NCBI GenBank assembly: GCA_000708835.1 | Contig: DF237105.1 | Span: 99,546-124,087, forward strand | Length of the DNA stretch: 24,542 nt | Reading direction: 5' to 3' | DNA from: Klebsormidium nitens | Taxonomy: Eukaryota > Streptophyta > Klebsormidiophyceae > Klebsormidiales > Klebsormidiaceae | Shown here: piece by piece, positions 8,280 through 20,245 of the stretch | How the letters are laid out: the number at the start of each line of letters is the position of its first letter | Numbering within the stretch: the first letter of the stretch is position 1 | Notes under the pieces: model-generated | What the model was told of the DNA's origin: nothing | The model's input: only the letters and a program-made list of their open reading frames with translations | The model's database searches: none | Made by a program: the position numbers and the translations under genes

Positions 8280-9959
8280 TAAGGCTTGCTTGCTGCTCAC
8301 TTGATCGAGACATACCTAATACCTATTTTCTTGCTGGCCCAACGTTTGTTCGCTTTCACTGCTTCAGGAGTGCGTCCAATGGATTTGTACCAGACGTTAT
8401 GACGCTTCAGCATAGCAAATGCACAGTGCCCCATCTGGATTGCAGCGACACAGAGGCCGTAAACCGCTGCTTTGGTGTCGCTGAGACAATGAACCTGTCG
8501 AGCGACCTTCTCACGTTGCTCCTCGAGCAACAAGTCGCCGACTCAAATCTGTCATCGGACGAGTACAATTTTCATGCACTCCCCCTCGCGAGCTACGGCG
8601 CAGGATCACGTCTGCTGCACTTGTACAGTCTGTACCACTAATCAGGAATCAGGAATCAGTAGGACGGTTCTGCTGGCATGGCTCCTCTGCATTGAGAATC
8701 CATTCCCCAAAGCTGCACCTACCAAACAATCGGGAAGACTCGCTCTTTGCCATTATCATGCACGTATGACCGCCCAAGCTACTGCAGGAGCACTGCCGAC
8801 GCACCAACATAGGTTCTATCTTTTTTGTCTCAATAACCTCTCACTGTCTCTCCTCTTTTGCCTTGGGCATAGCACGCTGCGCAGCATCCATCAGCCTGGC
8901 CGCTCAAACAAGGCATTGCTGACTTCTAGACCCTGAGGCACCGCTACTGACAAGCAGATGCAAAGAATCTTCAGGTTGAGAAGCGCCACCAATGCCAAGA
9001 CCAAGTGATTCTTTCACGCCCTCAGTCAATTGAGGGCTGTAGCATTGTCCTGAAGTGGACGTAGAGACAAGCAGCAGTGCTCATGGATTGACTGAGTTCT
9101 CCACTTCCAATATTGCCGGATGTGGCAACCTGATCAGCAAGGTCGTGTCTGCTGACTCGCCGTGTGTTATTACACTGAAGTGTATATTTGTGCTTGGGAG
9201 GGCCCAGTACTTCTTGAGTACCAGAGTGAGGGTTTCACTGCACTGGGCTTGGCATATGTTGAGACATACTTAAAAGTATCTGCAATACAATGAATGAGGG
9301 AACGAAAGTATTGAGCTGAGTGCGAGTTGCAAAGCTTCAGGTGAGTCAAAGAACGCAAGCATTCAGCCACGCCGCTGTCCGCAGCTGGACATCCTAATGG
9401 GCGTACTTCTTGTGTCTTTCTTTGATCTGGTGACATCCTGCTCTGATCAAAGTAGTCTGCCTTGATTTTAGCCTGTCCGAGTTCAGATTCAAGAAGAACC
9501 GGTCACATCTGCTTGGGGCTTGTTCCTTCTCCTGACTTTGCAACTGCTTAAGCCTGATGGAGTACCTCTGGCTGCATATGGCGACTTCTTTAGCTATCTC
9601 AGTGACATGCTTGGGGCAGCACTGGAGTAGTGTCAAGGTTTGCCTGTGAAAGGAGTGTGCGCCGGACTGGGTTTAGTGGGAGCTCAGGTTCCTTTTCTCA
9701 ACGGCTCCTACGGAGGTCTAACAGTGAGATCAGAAACTAATGGTACACTAGAGAGGATGTGTGCGATATGATTGTCTGTCCTCCCTCAAAAACAAACACA
9801 TTGCAGATTGAACATGTATATGTTTCTTTCATGTCACCTTGCTTCATCTGATGCCTCAGTATCGTTCAGCTGTCAGCTAAAAACAGTTCTGGGGATAATC
9901 TAGGGCTTGGCGATCTGTGAGCAATCCAAACATTCTGATTCTGTCATGCTTTCAGGGGC
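8280..9959. other. Gene-free or unresolved stretch
   Basis: Only open frames below ~90 codons in both directions, none with a recognisable motif. A 7-bp triplication aatcagg occurs at 8641-8660. The last ~150 bp before 9960 should hold the promoter and 5' leader of the SGNH gene; no clear TATA box was identified. Confidence 0.4.
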
Positions 9960-12900
9960 ATGATGAGCCATCCGCCAGTGTTTCCCGGGAAAGAGTTTCC
10001 AATCAAAAGCTGGGGGCGCACCTGCTTCGGTGCATTCCTCATATTCTCCCTCTTCTTCCTGTCCCAAGAATCCAATCCTGGTTACAAGATTGGGCGGGTA
10101 AGTTTTTCCAAGTTACGAAATTCTGTTTGAGCTTTGCGCTGCTCCATTGCGTACATGATTGTTTCAAATGCCGACAGGTCAAAGTCTGAGCATCTTCTAC
10201 TGCCTTTCAAAAGCTCATTCCATCGGAAAGTCAGGTGAAAGCGAAGGAACCTCGCTATATTTACCCGTCTCAGTCTGGAAACACTTAGCCCCTGAGTTCC
10301 ATATCTGAATCCTAGCAGCAGTGCAACTTTCTCATATGTGGCTTTCGCATCGGTGGCATTACGCAGAGACTAGTCTGCATCGCTTGCTTCTTCAGCTGGA
10401 ACTACAATCGAAGAGCCAACTCATACATGCTGCCTTTCCTCCTGTTTACAGGGTATCAGTTCGATGCTTCAGAGTAGTGGCAACCATGAGATCCCCCAGC
10501 CACAAGAGAACAGCACCCTATGTCTCGGCATCTATTGCTTAGAAGGACCCCATCTTCGGCAATCGCTTGTAATGCAACCGAGTCACTTTTTTATCAAAAT
10601 ACATGAAGCTTGGACAATGTAAGTATCTTGCCAAAACTTCGATGGTGACAGGCCCTGTCTGACACTTGTGAACTGGAATGCTTCTGCAACTCTAATCCTG
10701 CAAGATTCGGGTCTCGGAAAGCCTTGTTTGGTCCTCGAGTTTGACTTCAAGAGCAGCAAAACGGTCCATGCAGGTCTTCTGCACCAAACGGTGAAGTATG
10801 AAGACACAACTCGAGACCAGTATCTTATGCATCTAAGAGAGAGCTTCAGCAGGCAATCAAAATCTCTTCCTCAAAATCTCCTTATTAAACCGGTTTGGTG
10901 TTTGAGGTTGACTTCGAGAGCAGCAGAACGATCCATGCAGGTCTTCTGCACCAAACGCTGATGTCTAAGGACCTTATTCAAGACCAGTATCTTATGCATC
11001 CAAGTCAAAGGTTCCGACAGGAGGCGGTCGAACTTTCTATTCCTGCGGCCGGTGTGGTTGAGAATATTTTCAAAGTTTCCGTAAGTCGCTCAGATGTCAT
11101 GCCGTGATGCAGATCCAAATGCTATGGCCGAGCCGTCGGTGCCCCAGGCATCTTCAGTTTGGAGATGACTTACGTAGGCAAGCACATGCTCCGGGTGGAC
11201 TATATGGCACACCAGGTGAGGTTTTTTACGGCCACCTCGCTATCATGCCTCACCTCGTAATCAACTCTTCTTGCCAGAAGCGTTAACAGTGATTTCAATT
11301 CTATTGTCTACTTCAGTCCGTCAAAGCTGAGTATCTTCACTTAGTCGACTCTTCTTGCCGAAGCCTTTCACAGTGCATCCGTTCAAGGTCAGTCCGTCAA
11401 AGCCGAGTCTCTTCAGTTGCCCATCAGAGGCCGGCAAGGGAAAGTCAGGCTTTGACGGGTAACTCCCCTGCTGTCACTGCCGTTGAGACGTATAGGCAGG
11501 ATCGGACGAGCTGCTGCCGTGTTGAAAACGAGAGGCTCATCAGATTGGAGTGTGATGAAATAATTGCTGAGCTAGAAGGAGACCGCAATGGAACTGACTT
11601 GGCTGGGGCACACACGGAGTATCGCTCTTTCGGTAAAAACAAGCCGCTTGGTTTTCGCAGGAGGGCGACTACAAGCTGTGGATCTCCTGCGCTGATTACG
11701 TTCCCCCCTGGACTCCACCAGAGCTTCCAACCTCGGCCATATTCACCCCGTGGTTCCATCATCAAACTCTCCCCATGCTACCAACCGTGCTGACCATTCT
11801 CCCCAACTCAAAGGTCGAACCAAGGGGCTGCCAACCTTGCCAAGGCCCTGATATCGGTACTTTCTCAGGGCAATGGGTTAACGCCACGGATCTTCAGGCA
11901 TACTGCGGGGAACATGTGCTTGGGGCGGTCCACGAATGGTTCGAAGACGACTTCGTCTGGGCTGCCCGCCAGTGCACCTATCCGTTTCGGTCCCGGGCCG
12001 AGTTTCTGGAGCGGTTCGATGGGGCCAGCATCCTTTTTGCTGGGGACTCCACGGTGAGCACTTGATGGCCAGCTTGATATCCGATTGTTACTTCTATTCA
12101 TAGCGAGTGCACCGAATTTACTGGGATGTCATCGATCTTCATGACGAGCCAGCTTCTTGGATTCTGTAGGCCTGCCACATGTTATTCGAGTTCTCCCGAA
12201 GATGCAGACTGATGAGGAGCACACGCTCTGATGCTTAAAGCTTGAGTGCATTTGTCAGCTCCCACTTCGGATTGCATTGAGATGTTTTGAGATGCTCATG
12301 TGAGCTGTTCCAAATCAAAAGCCTCCATTTCTTGGGCAAGTCGTGCAGATGAGGGGCCAATTCATCGATATGCAGAATTGGCTTTGGTATGGCATCGGCC
12401 CGGAGACTTTGCAGGCGCCTTTCGTCTACTTCAATGAAACCAGCTTCCACAGCTCTTGGGATGAGCGTGTCTCTGGTTTCAACACCGAGAACGACATGCG
12501 GGCCGTTACACCAAATCCGTTTGAGGTGAGCGTGCGTTCTCGTTCTGAACGATATAATGCCAGCAAAAGTTTCCTCCGTCTCGCAAAACCGGCTGCCGCT
12601 TTGACAACCACGATGACCACTCTCAGCAGCTTCGTCATAACCGGGTGCCCAATGATGTCAGAATCTCTTCAGCATCTGACTTACAAGTGCTGCTATCTTT
12701 TCAATCTCTGGTTTGGACTCGTGGAAACAACACTCTCCTGATTTGACTACCAAGCAACTCTGCAAGCAACGCAACTGAATTGTTCGTATAATCTTTGTCC
12801 GTTGAAGCCACATTTGGTTCTGGGTCATGACGGCTAATCATTGTCCCTGTTTGCCTGCATACGGTGTCATTTGAGTGGCAGCAGTCAGAAAAGGTTTTGC

Positions 12901-14835
12901 CACAAACTCCTGACTTTCGCATGTTAAACTTGATTCGTATTCGGATCTCAAGATTCTCCTACCTGCAGGTGGGCCGGTTTCGAGCAGAGTATATCGAGGT
13001 AACGAATCCCGTCACAAGGTTTGAAGACGTCGTGCTGCGCACAGCATGGAGAAACAAGGTAAGTAGCCGGAGCCCTTTTGAGACGCGCGTGCCTTTTTGT
13101 GAGCTCTTTCTGATGAGTCTAGCAAAGCTTACCGTGAAATTCCCGACTCAGGACCAACGTCTCAAAAGCCCGGTCCCCTACGTTTGCGGTTGGCCACATT
13201 ATCTGGACTATCATCTCGCAAGTGACCGCGCCTGGATTCGATCATCGGATGAAACGGCACCAGAACGTTGACTTCATTTTGTATTCAAAGCTGGCCCGTC
13301 CTTTCCGACCTGTGTAAGTACAAGTCTCTGGACGGGGATGCGTCCGAACTTGGTCACGTGATGGGTCATAAAAATTGTAGCATGAGATTGTACGCTTTGA
13401 AGACTCTATGCACGTGATACCTAAGGCTGTCATGCTTCTCTACAGGTTGAGCTTGCCAAGTACCACTATCACGCAACAGTGATAAACTACGGCTTGTGGG
13501 GGATGACCTCTGCATACCAGTTTTCATGCCAATTACCCGCATACTTGAAGAATCTATTCGAACGGTTCATATGCCGTCCCGTGGACCTTCACAGATTTCC
13601 TATAGATTACTACAATGACACACTCCCTTCTTTGCCAGACAGCAATATTGGTTACGAAGCTTGCTCATGGAGGGACTATGATCAATCCCAGCAGCATGCT
13701 GGTAGACTTGGCAGCTTCTCGAAGTCGAAATGCCTCGAAAAATTTCCTGGGAGACTTGTGTACCGATCAACCGGGGCAAAGCATTCATGGGACCATGCTT
13801 GTGTTGAGGACTGGCCATATCCACGGGGCATGGTAAGCGTTTTCGAGCCTTGGCGCGCAAGCGACACACTTCGATTACGAAAAAAGAACGACAATCTGTT
13901 GGCTACCAATTGGTTTTAGCATCCTACTTCTGATGCCAAAAGGACTTCCTAGATGATTCGGTCATCACTCGTGAAACGTCTAGGGCAAATCTGTTGGTTC
14001 CTGATGCATCTTGGGTCAGTCAAAGGCAGCATCAAAAAGCTGTTGGCTTTGGGTCAGATTTTGGTTGGGTCAGACTCGTATGATGTCCCATGTGCCAGCG
14101 GTATCGAAGCAATGTTTTGTAGCAACATATGTCTGAGGTGGTCGTGAGGGATGAGAACGTTAACGTGGGCAGGAATCTCTGACGTGTCGAGATCTTGTGG
14201 CATACTCAAAACTCACTCGGATGCATTTCGCTTGGGGTGCCACACCAAACATGCACACTTGAGGCTTGATTACAAATTGGTTGTTTCTTCTTCCCCTTTT
14301 CAGTGTCAGCTGGATCGAGGAATTACACAAATGATAGAAGATGTCTATGATAATTCGTGGGATGGCGACCTCGTAAGGCTGGTGAGTGCGCGATTTCGAC
14401 GTTATTATCAGATGAAGACGACTCAACAATAGCCTGAACAACAAGTATGCGTCCAAAGCGGACTGTCCGCTTCCCGTCCGCTAGTTTATACACGAGTCAG
14501 CTGGATTTGACCATGTGATTGCATGCACACTCGCACGTGGTTCAAGTCGCCTCTTATCATTGTGGTACAAGTTTACACTCTGACATGTTGCTTACCTACA
14601 GGACATGTACAATCTGACGCATATGCGGCCCGATCGAGCATTGGATGGCTATCATTTTTTCCCTAGGCCATGCTTTCACCACGTGAGTTCTCATGCCTTC
14701 ATTCAACGTATCACGCTTCTACATCCCGTCTATGTGATTCGCACTCTGCTTGACCGCTCATGATCCTTGTTCGTTTCGAAGTCACAACGTTGCTTATTTC
14801 TATGGCAGGACTCGATCCTTGCAAAAGATCTTTAG
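9960..14835 (+). CDS. Type II membrane SGNH (PC-esterase/NXPE/TBL-like) protein with filamin-like domain, multi-exon
   Basis: Exons placed with good splice signals: 9960-10097 (MMSHPPVFPGKEF, then an anchor FGAFLIFSLFFL); 10452-10618; from 10652; up to 11080; one ending at 11215 (LEMTYVGKHMLRVDYMAHQ); 11661-12053; 12349-12525; 12969-13058; about 13152-13310; 13446-13832; 14304-14381; 14602-14682; 14809-14835 (stop). A short N-terminal cytosolic segment plus anchor predicts a type II Golgi/ER membrane protein. The early exons look like a filamin/Ig beta-sandwich. The exon at 11661 has SCADYVPPWTPPELP, a CQPCQGP...GTFSGQWV start like TBL/PMR5 N-domains, and SGNH block I FAGDST. TVINYGLWGM (~13473) fits the central glycine block. 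DGYHFFP (from 14644) supplies the catalytic Asp and His. By analogy it could O-acetylate or deacetylate a polysaccharide or glycan in the secretory pathway (inference). Unresolved: the joins 10618/10652 (only 33 nt), 11080-11661, 12103-12165 and 13058-13152. Confidence 0.75.
10725..11001 (+). repeat. 167-bp tandem duplication inside an exon of the SGNH gene
   Basis: Copy 1 (~10725-10834) and copy 2 (~10890-11001) both encode HAGLLHQT followed, ~10 residues on, by DQYLMH. They differ in their flanks as LEFDFKSSKTV versus FEVDFESSRTI. The offset is 167 bp, not a multiple of three, so the copies lie in different frames. The same AG|GT sits in both, at 10773/10774 and 10940/10941. Splicing between them would remove 167 nt and rebuild the GGT codon exactly. 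Confidence 0.85.
11264..11416 (+). repeat. ~80-bp imperfect tandem duplication in the SGNH gene
   Basis: Copy 1 (11264-11338) and copy 2 (11348-11416) share actcttcttgcc...gaagc near the start, acagtg in the middle and cagtccgtcaaagc.gagt.tcttca at the end, with offsets of 84 and 76 bp. Copy 1 carries a good acceptor (ctacttcag) before tccgtc, so intron/exon border sequence may be duplicated. Confidence 0.65.
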
Positions 14836-15912
14836 AGAGCAATCTGTCCTGTGCCTTTTCACCGATTCGTCATCTTTGTTGCTGCAGCATAACAAAACGG
14901 TATGCAGTTGGAGGCCGGAGATCCCAAAATGTTGCTTCGCTCCTGATTTTCCTCAAGTCGGTTCGCTGACGTTAACGAATATAATGATTAACCTCCTGTG
15001 GCACGATCCACGGTTATTGAAACATTAGGAACAGATGGCAACGCAAGTGCTAAACAAGTGAATTCGTGTCAAAGTTGTTTGAAGATCGGAGTTCGCATCG
15101 GTTTAGGTTGTAGTACTGAATGAGTGAATGACCAGGTCAGTGAGCCTCGGAGTCGTTGGTTAACTTGAAAGCTCGCCATTCAGATGTTGGTGGTCAGTCG
15201 ATCAATAAGATCAAGGGAAGGAGCTCCGTCCTTACAGCAGAGCCGGCCGAACAGAACCTAGAGTGCATGCTAGCCACTAGCTGTACTGCACAAGTGCCGC
15301 TGTTCTACAGCCAACATGAAGTCGGACGCATCGTGAGTCCTTGAGTCACTGTGCCACACCTGCCATTCCGGAGTGATCTGATCGTGACTACCTAGCAGTC
15401 AAGTTTTTTGAATACATATATGCTTCGGCATTTGATTGGACACGTTCTCCAATTCATTACTTTGGCATAATCAACAGCTTGTTATTTACAGAGCTAGTCT
15501 TCAAATGGCCGACCATCTTCGGCTTCAATGGCCGGGCGTATTCCATGCTGCTTCAAATTATATCTAAGAGGTGCGCTCATATAGAAAACCGTGGCTCGTA
15601 ACTGCGCAGCGAGCAAAAACTGCAAAACAGCGCGGCGCCCCCGCTGCGCCATGTATACAGATTCTGCTTTATTCAAACAAACTTGGACTCATATTTATTA
15701 TACTCATATATACTCATATTATTATTAAGTTCATGCAAGAATCACGTGTTTTTCAATCGTCCATGCACTGCATTTCAATTACGCGCTATCATTTGAAATA
15801 GTTGGCGCTCCACGCAAGACCGGCCCGACGCGACAGAGGTCACTGAGTCACCACAAATCTACCTAGACAGTATGGTATTATTACCGTTGGATACTAATAT
15901 ATGTCAATCTAT
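14836..15912. other. Intergenic, gene-free
   Basis: Convergent gap between the SGNH gene stop and the stop of the minus-strand membrane protein. It is A/T-rich near 15690-15730 (repeated tactcatat). Only short frames, with no motif found. Confidence 0.5.
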
Positions 15913-17456
15913 CTACTTCGAGGTGAAGACCACCTTTTCTCCATTCCCATTTACATTCATAATGCCTGCCTCGTCCCTGTGCAAAAACAGCGGGCTACTG
16001 CTACGTACCCTGCCAATGTTCTCCTGGACTTGCTCAATGATAAGCCCCCCGAGTACGTCGGACAGCGGACTCTTATAATGCTTCAAGATGGCTGTCGAAG
16101 TTACCAGGTCCAAAGCCAGAGATAGGAGGGACAGTACAAGAGGGAGCAATATCAGGGCAGTCACCCGCAGCTGACTCACTGTCTCCTCGTAGATGACTAC
16201 GTCACCACCGTAGGCCAAAGAGTAGAAAGTCCCATTGATGATATCGAGGATGTCTTGGATTTCATTGGCTGATCTTACTTGCCTAGACGTCTTGTCGGGA
16301 TTCCGTTCATATGTGTACGAAACTCCGCTCGTGACGATTGGTTCGTCACCACATACATCCAAATCCGGACTCTTGTAAGAGGCTCCTTCCGCCTTGATGC
16401 ACACCTTGCCACTTTGATCAACCGACGCGCACATGATCATACCAGAAACTTCATCACGAGAGTAGTCAAACAACTCAGCCGTCACTTCAGAGTTGGTTAT
16501 GGCGCTCAACACTTGATCAAGCTGGCTTGAGTTGAAGATCCTATTCCCGTCTCGATCAATCAACCTAGTGTCGCTGCTTGCAACAAACACCCCCTTGACA
16601 CCACAAGCATACGAAACTGCAAGGTTTGCCCCTACATAATCGCCGGAAAGCCCCACGAGAATCAGGGGCAAATCACTTCCCTCAATGAAGAAGCTAAAGT
16701 AGTTGTTGAATGCATAGCTCAGAGGCACTCCTCTCGGTTTTTTGAATGTGAAGCTCACGCCTGTGTCCTTCACAACAAGCCCGTCCAGGTGCCGAAGCTC
16801 ATACTTGTTGAAGATTCTTTTCCTGGCTCCATCTCTCTCAGTGGTGTTCAGCCGAGCATTGGTCAGCCGCCCCTCTTTGCTGATCACCATTTTGAACACT
16901 TGTTGAACTAAGGAGGAAATGTTTTCGCCCTTGGGGTAGCCACTCGACTCTTGCAATGAGTAGAGTGAAGACGATATGTACTTCCCCCCCTCCTCCGCAT
17001 CCTGCAAGTTTGTGGTGCGGGTAACGGTGTTGCTCTCGGTGGAAACCGCAAGCCACAGCAGTGGGTTAATGGAGCTGACAGCTTGAAGGAGCACAATGGA
17101 CATTACAGCACACAGATTTGCAAGGCTGCCTGACTTCCCATTCCGAGGCCCCCAATGTAGCCTCTGCTGCTTGTCGCCCCTAACTGCTTCCAAGTCTTTT
17201 CAACCCAAGAGTCATTTGATTCCCTAAGCTCCACCAGGCCACTCTTTCTCGGCGAATCCCGCCCTGCCCACCCAGAAACCAGGGCCATGAAAGCCCCTTC
17301 CTTCACTTTGTTCAACACGGCCAGGTCTCCAAACCGCGCGAGCAGGCTTACAATGAACCTGCTCAGGCTCCACGTCAGCACCACCACTTGCAGCGTGATG
17401 ACAGCTGACACAGCGGGCGCATACACTGAATCCACAACTACGCTCAGTGCGTCCAT
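15913..17456 (-). CDS. Membrane protein of unknown family, large domain between hydrophobic segments
   Basis: The start is the ATG at 17456 (MDALSVVVDSVYAPAV), with a first hydrophobic segment AVITLQVVVLTWSLSRFIV. The first frame runs to 17103. The main frame is open from just below 17200 to the stop at 15913. They overlap in different phases, so a short intron or a one-base frameshift between ~17280 and ~17110 must join them. The main frame has a second membrane segment (CAVMSIVLLQAVSSINPLL) and ~300 residues of soluble domain with several Asn-X-Ser/Thr sites and a few Cys. A third segment (LILLPLVLSLLSLALDLV) is followed by a ~50-residue tail. The layout recalls membrane sensors with an outside ligand domain, but I recognise no family. 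A separate start at the ATG at 17106 is possible. Confidence 0.65.
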
Positions 17457-20245
17457 CCTCAGTGGCGCAATTGCTCAGAGCTGCCCGGGAGATATTGTCA
17501 CGGCCGCTCAGTGGCTGTCACCGAGTCGAGGGTGGAATGGCCCGGGCCTATGTTTCACTTGCAGCTTTGGTTGTGCCCCGCTCCCTAAGCAAACACGGCC
17601 ACCTGAAGACAGAGAAAGGAAGAAGCATGCCAGCATACCAATGGGGGGTATCTTTATGATGCATGTTACGGTATTACATTCTGACATTACTACCAAACTG
17701 TTTTCTAAGATTTGAAATCTGTAACCCAATGCTATTGCAGGCCGCCGCGGCCTACCGGCCGCGGTATACTAAGCTAACTTTGACTGGACTCGTGGAGCAG
17801 GGACGATTGTTTTCAGCAACGGGATCCCTAGGCTTGGCCCGGGATTTCAGGATAATGGGATCCAGGGATTGCCCAAACCACTGAGCATCATGCTCGTATG
17901 CCACCTGGCGCTTCGAGGCAAGCTGATCTGGTTACGGTACGGAGCCCGACTAGGTACCGGTACGGCGGTAGTTTCTTGGGTAGTACCTATACTACCGTAC
18001 CTGGCTACCTAGTCCTCGGCCGGCCGGGCGCCGCCGACGTCATGGTACGTACGCGAAGCGACGTACCGGGTGACGATCATCGGATCGGGTCACGGGTGGC
18101 GCGCGACAGGCGCGAGTGCCGCCGCCGCGCCGGCGAGGCTGCTGGGGGGGCCGGGCCCGGCCCCAGGCTGGCAGGCGCCAGGCTCGGCTCGGCGCCCACC
18201 GGCGTCCGGGCAGCCGGGCCTTATGGGGGCAACCATATTAACACATGTCAGGCTGTCAGCCATGTAATAATAAATGATGGCATGCCTGAGGTGACCAGGT
18301 AAGTTGAGGTCTAGAGGTCGCGCGGTAGTCGCGTCAAAAGGTGTTCAAAAGTTCGCATGGAAAAGTGAACGAATGACCGGGAAGAGGCGCACGCATGGTG
18401 CACGTATGCCGGCATTGGCTCAGTGGTTGGGCATGTTGGCCCGTGGGCGGCAGCAAAAGAGACATCATCAGGAGGTAGTAGCCGCCACCAAGAAGGGTTC
18501 AAAACATTCGACATAAGTTGCAGACGGGCTGCAGACGGCCCCTGAGGCCTAGGGGAGTGGCATCGTTGGACTCCCCCACGACTCCCCGCGTTGACTAGCT
18601 AGACTTCGATCGTGTATGTGCACTTCGGCTGAACTGAATATGTATTGATCTACCTTTCGGCTCCGTGCATCCGTGGGCTACTGGGCGGCTCAGAGACACG
18701 GCTGAGAATGTGCAGGTTCGATCCAAAGTACGGTAAGAATGGACGTCGGATTGCAGATAGACAGAGCCCCGAAATTGAGGCAAACTTGAAAGTGAACTCG
18801 CTAAATTTTAGACGGATCATCAGTGATCATCGAAGAAGATTCTGAATATGGATCAGTGTTGCCCTAAGAATGGAGACAGGCAGCCGGCCAATGTATGCCA
18901 GGAAAGGCTGTCGAAGGAAACAAATCAGATGAAAAGAATGCGAGATTTCGTGAATCACTCTCCGGATCAGTAGCGCTGAAAATCAATTAAAAGAAAGACG
19001 CTTGTTCAAGGGGTTTCAAAAGCTCTGGCCCTAAGTATTTTTAGCACATGGGATTCGTGCATTGGTAATATATGTAGATCTTGTCGGAACTCAAAATGCA
19101 GGCCAGACGTGAGCCGCGTACGGTACGCCGCTTAGCTAGTAACTTAATTTGCATGACGGGATTTGCATGTTAATGATCATGCACATGCTGACTACAATAT
19201 TCTTTGTATACATCGATGTATGCGTGTGACATGTCAATGGCTGTATATTTGTGTTGCCAATACGCCCACGTGGAGGCAACCGCCGCCAACACTGATCGCT
19301 GGGCGACGGAACAAATGATGCATCTGATTGCCACAAGTAACTTTACAACACCTGGACCGGACCCTGTTACAGGGCAGGCTGTGCTTCCGACTTTGCGGCG
19401 GGCGGCTGTGCACGATATGTTTGGATGCTGGTAATGCCATGTGCATTATAGCATGGACTTGAATTCGTAGCGTCACCATCCAAATCCAAGATGCGCCTTG
19501 CCTGCATGTTAGATTCCCTCGACCCGGCTTGGAAGGGGTCAAGCTGCCAGACTACTTGATGACATTTGCAAACTCACGGTTCAATACTGATTTCTGTATG
19601 CCTGTTCCTAACCGCTCCATCTAGCATCTGCACCTACTGAAACAGTGCGAGTCCGATTGGTCCCCCTTGGCTTTCGGGCTCTTGCGCTAGCTGTCGAGCG
19701 TTACTACGTTCCTGCATCAGGTTTCCCCGGTCTGCACGAATGCGACAGCAATGCATCAATGAGGTTTCGCAATTGCAATTCAAAAAACGAGCACGTCAGA
19801 GCAATCCATACCAAGATAGTCTGAAGATTGATTAAGCAGGCGCTTTCACTGCTTCTGGATACGGAAGTAGACGACAATATTTCTCAAAGTCACGCCTGTA
19901 CATCATTGTACATCAGGCAACAGCTCGTCGGAAGCTCACACGTATTTCGCTCGTTTCTAAAGCCATACGCAGAAAGATACTTGAGGAGATGCTAACCGCT
20001 CAGAGGGTGAGCAATCGGCCGGTACGATATAAAGGGCTACTGGATTTTGCGGACTTCGGTTGCTTAATAGGCACTTCTTCTCAGGCTGGATCAGCAAAGA
20101 ACGCGTCTGAAAAACACTTCTCCTGCCGGCTAATTTGGACAGAAGTAATAGGTATTCGGAGGCAACAAGGAACAGAAGATCAAGGAAAGGCGTTCTTGAA
20201 TGTTGTGAAGTGGGTGACATGAGAACAACCGAGAGAAACAGGACC
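17457..20245. other. Long gene-free stretch
   Basis: No supported gene. It holds a perfect hairpin at 17745-17764 and a strongly CpG-rich, self-complementary stretch at ~17930-18230 (repeated ggtac/gtacc words, ccgccgccgcgcc). From ~18250 to 20245 only short frames were seen. Its left end should carry the promoter of the minus-strand membrane gene; its right end the 3' UTR and polyadenylation site of the exportin gene. Confidence 0.5.
17745..17764. repeat. GC-rich perfect hairpin
   Basis: Arms CCGCGGCC and GGCCGCGG with the loop TACC. It is ~290 bp upstream of the membrane protein start. No U-run follows and no gene ends beside it, so a function is not claimed. Confidence 0.5.

Noticed and set aside
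18413-18730. tRNA or tRNA-derived SINE: A-box-like tggctcagtggttgg at ~18417 and B-box-like ggttcgatcc at ~18714
   Set aside because: The boxes are ~300 bp apart. Neither has a partner box at tRNA distance, and no cloverleaf stems pair around them.
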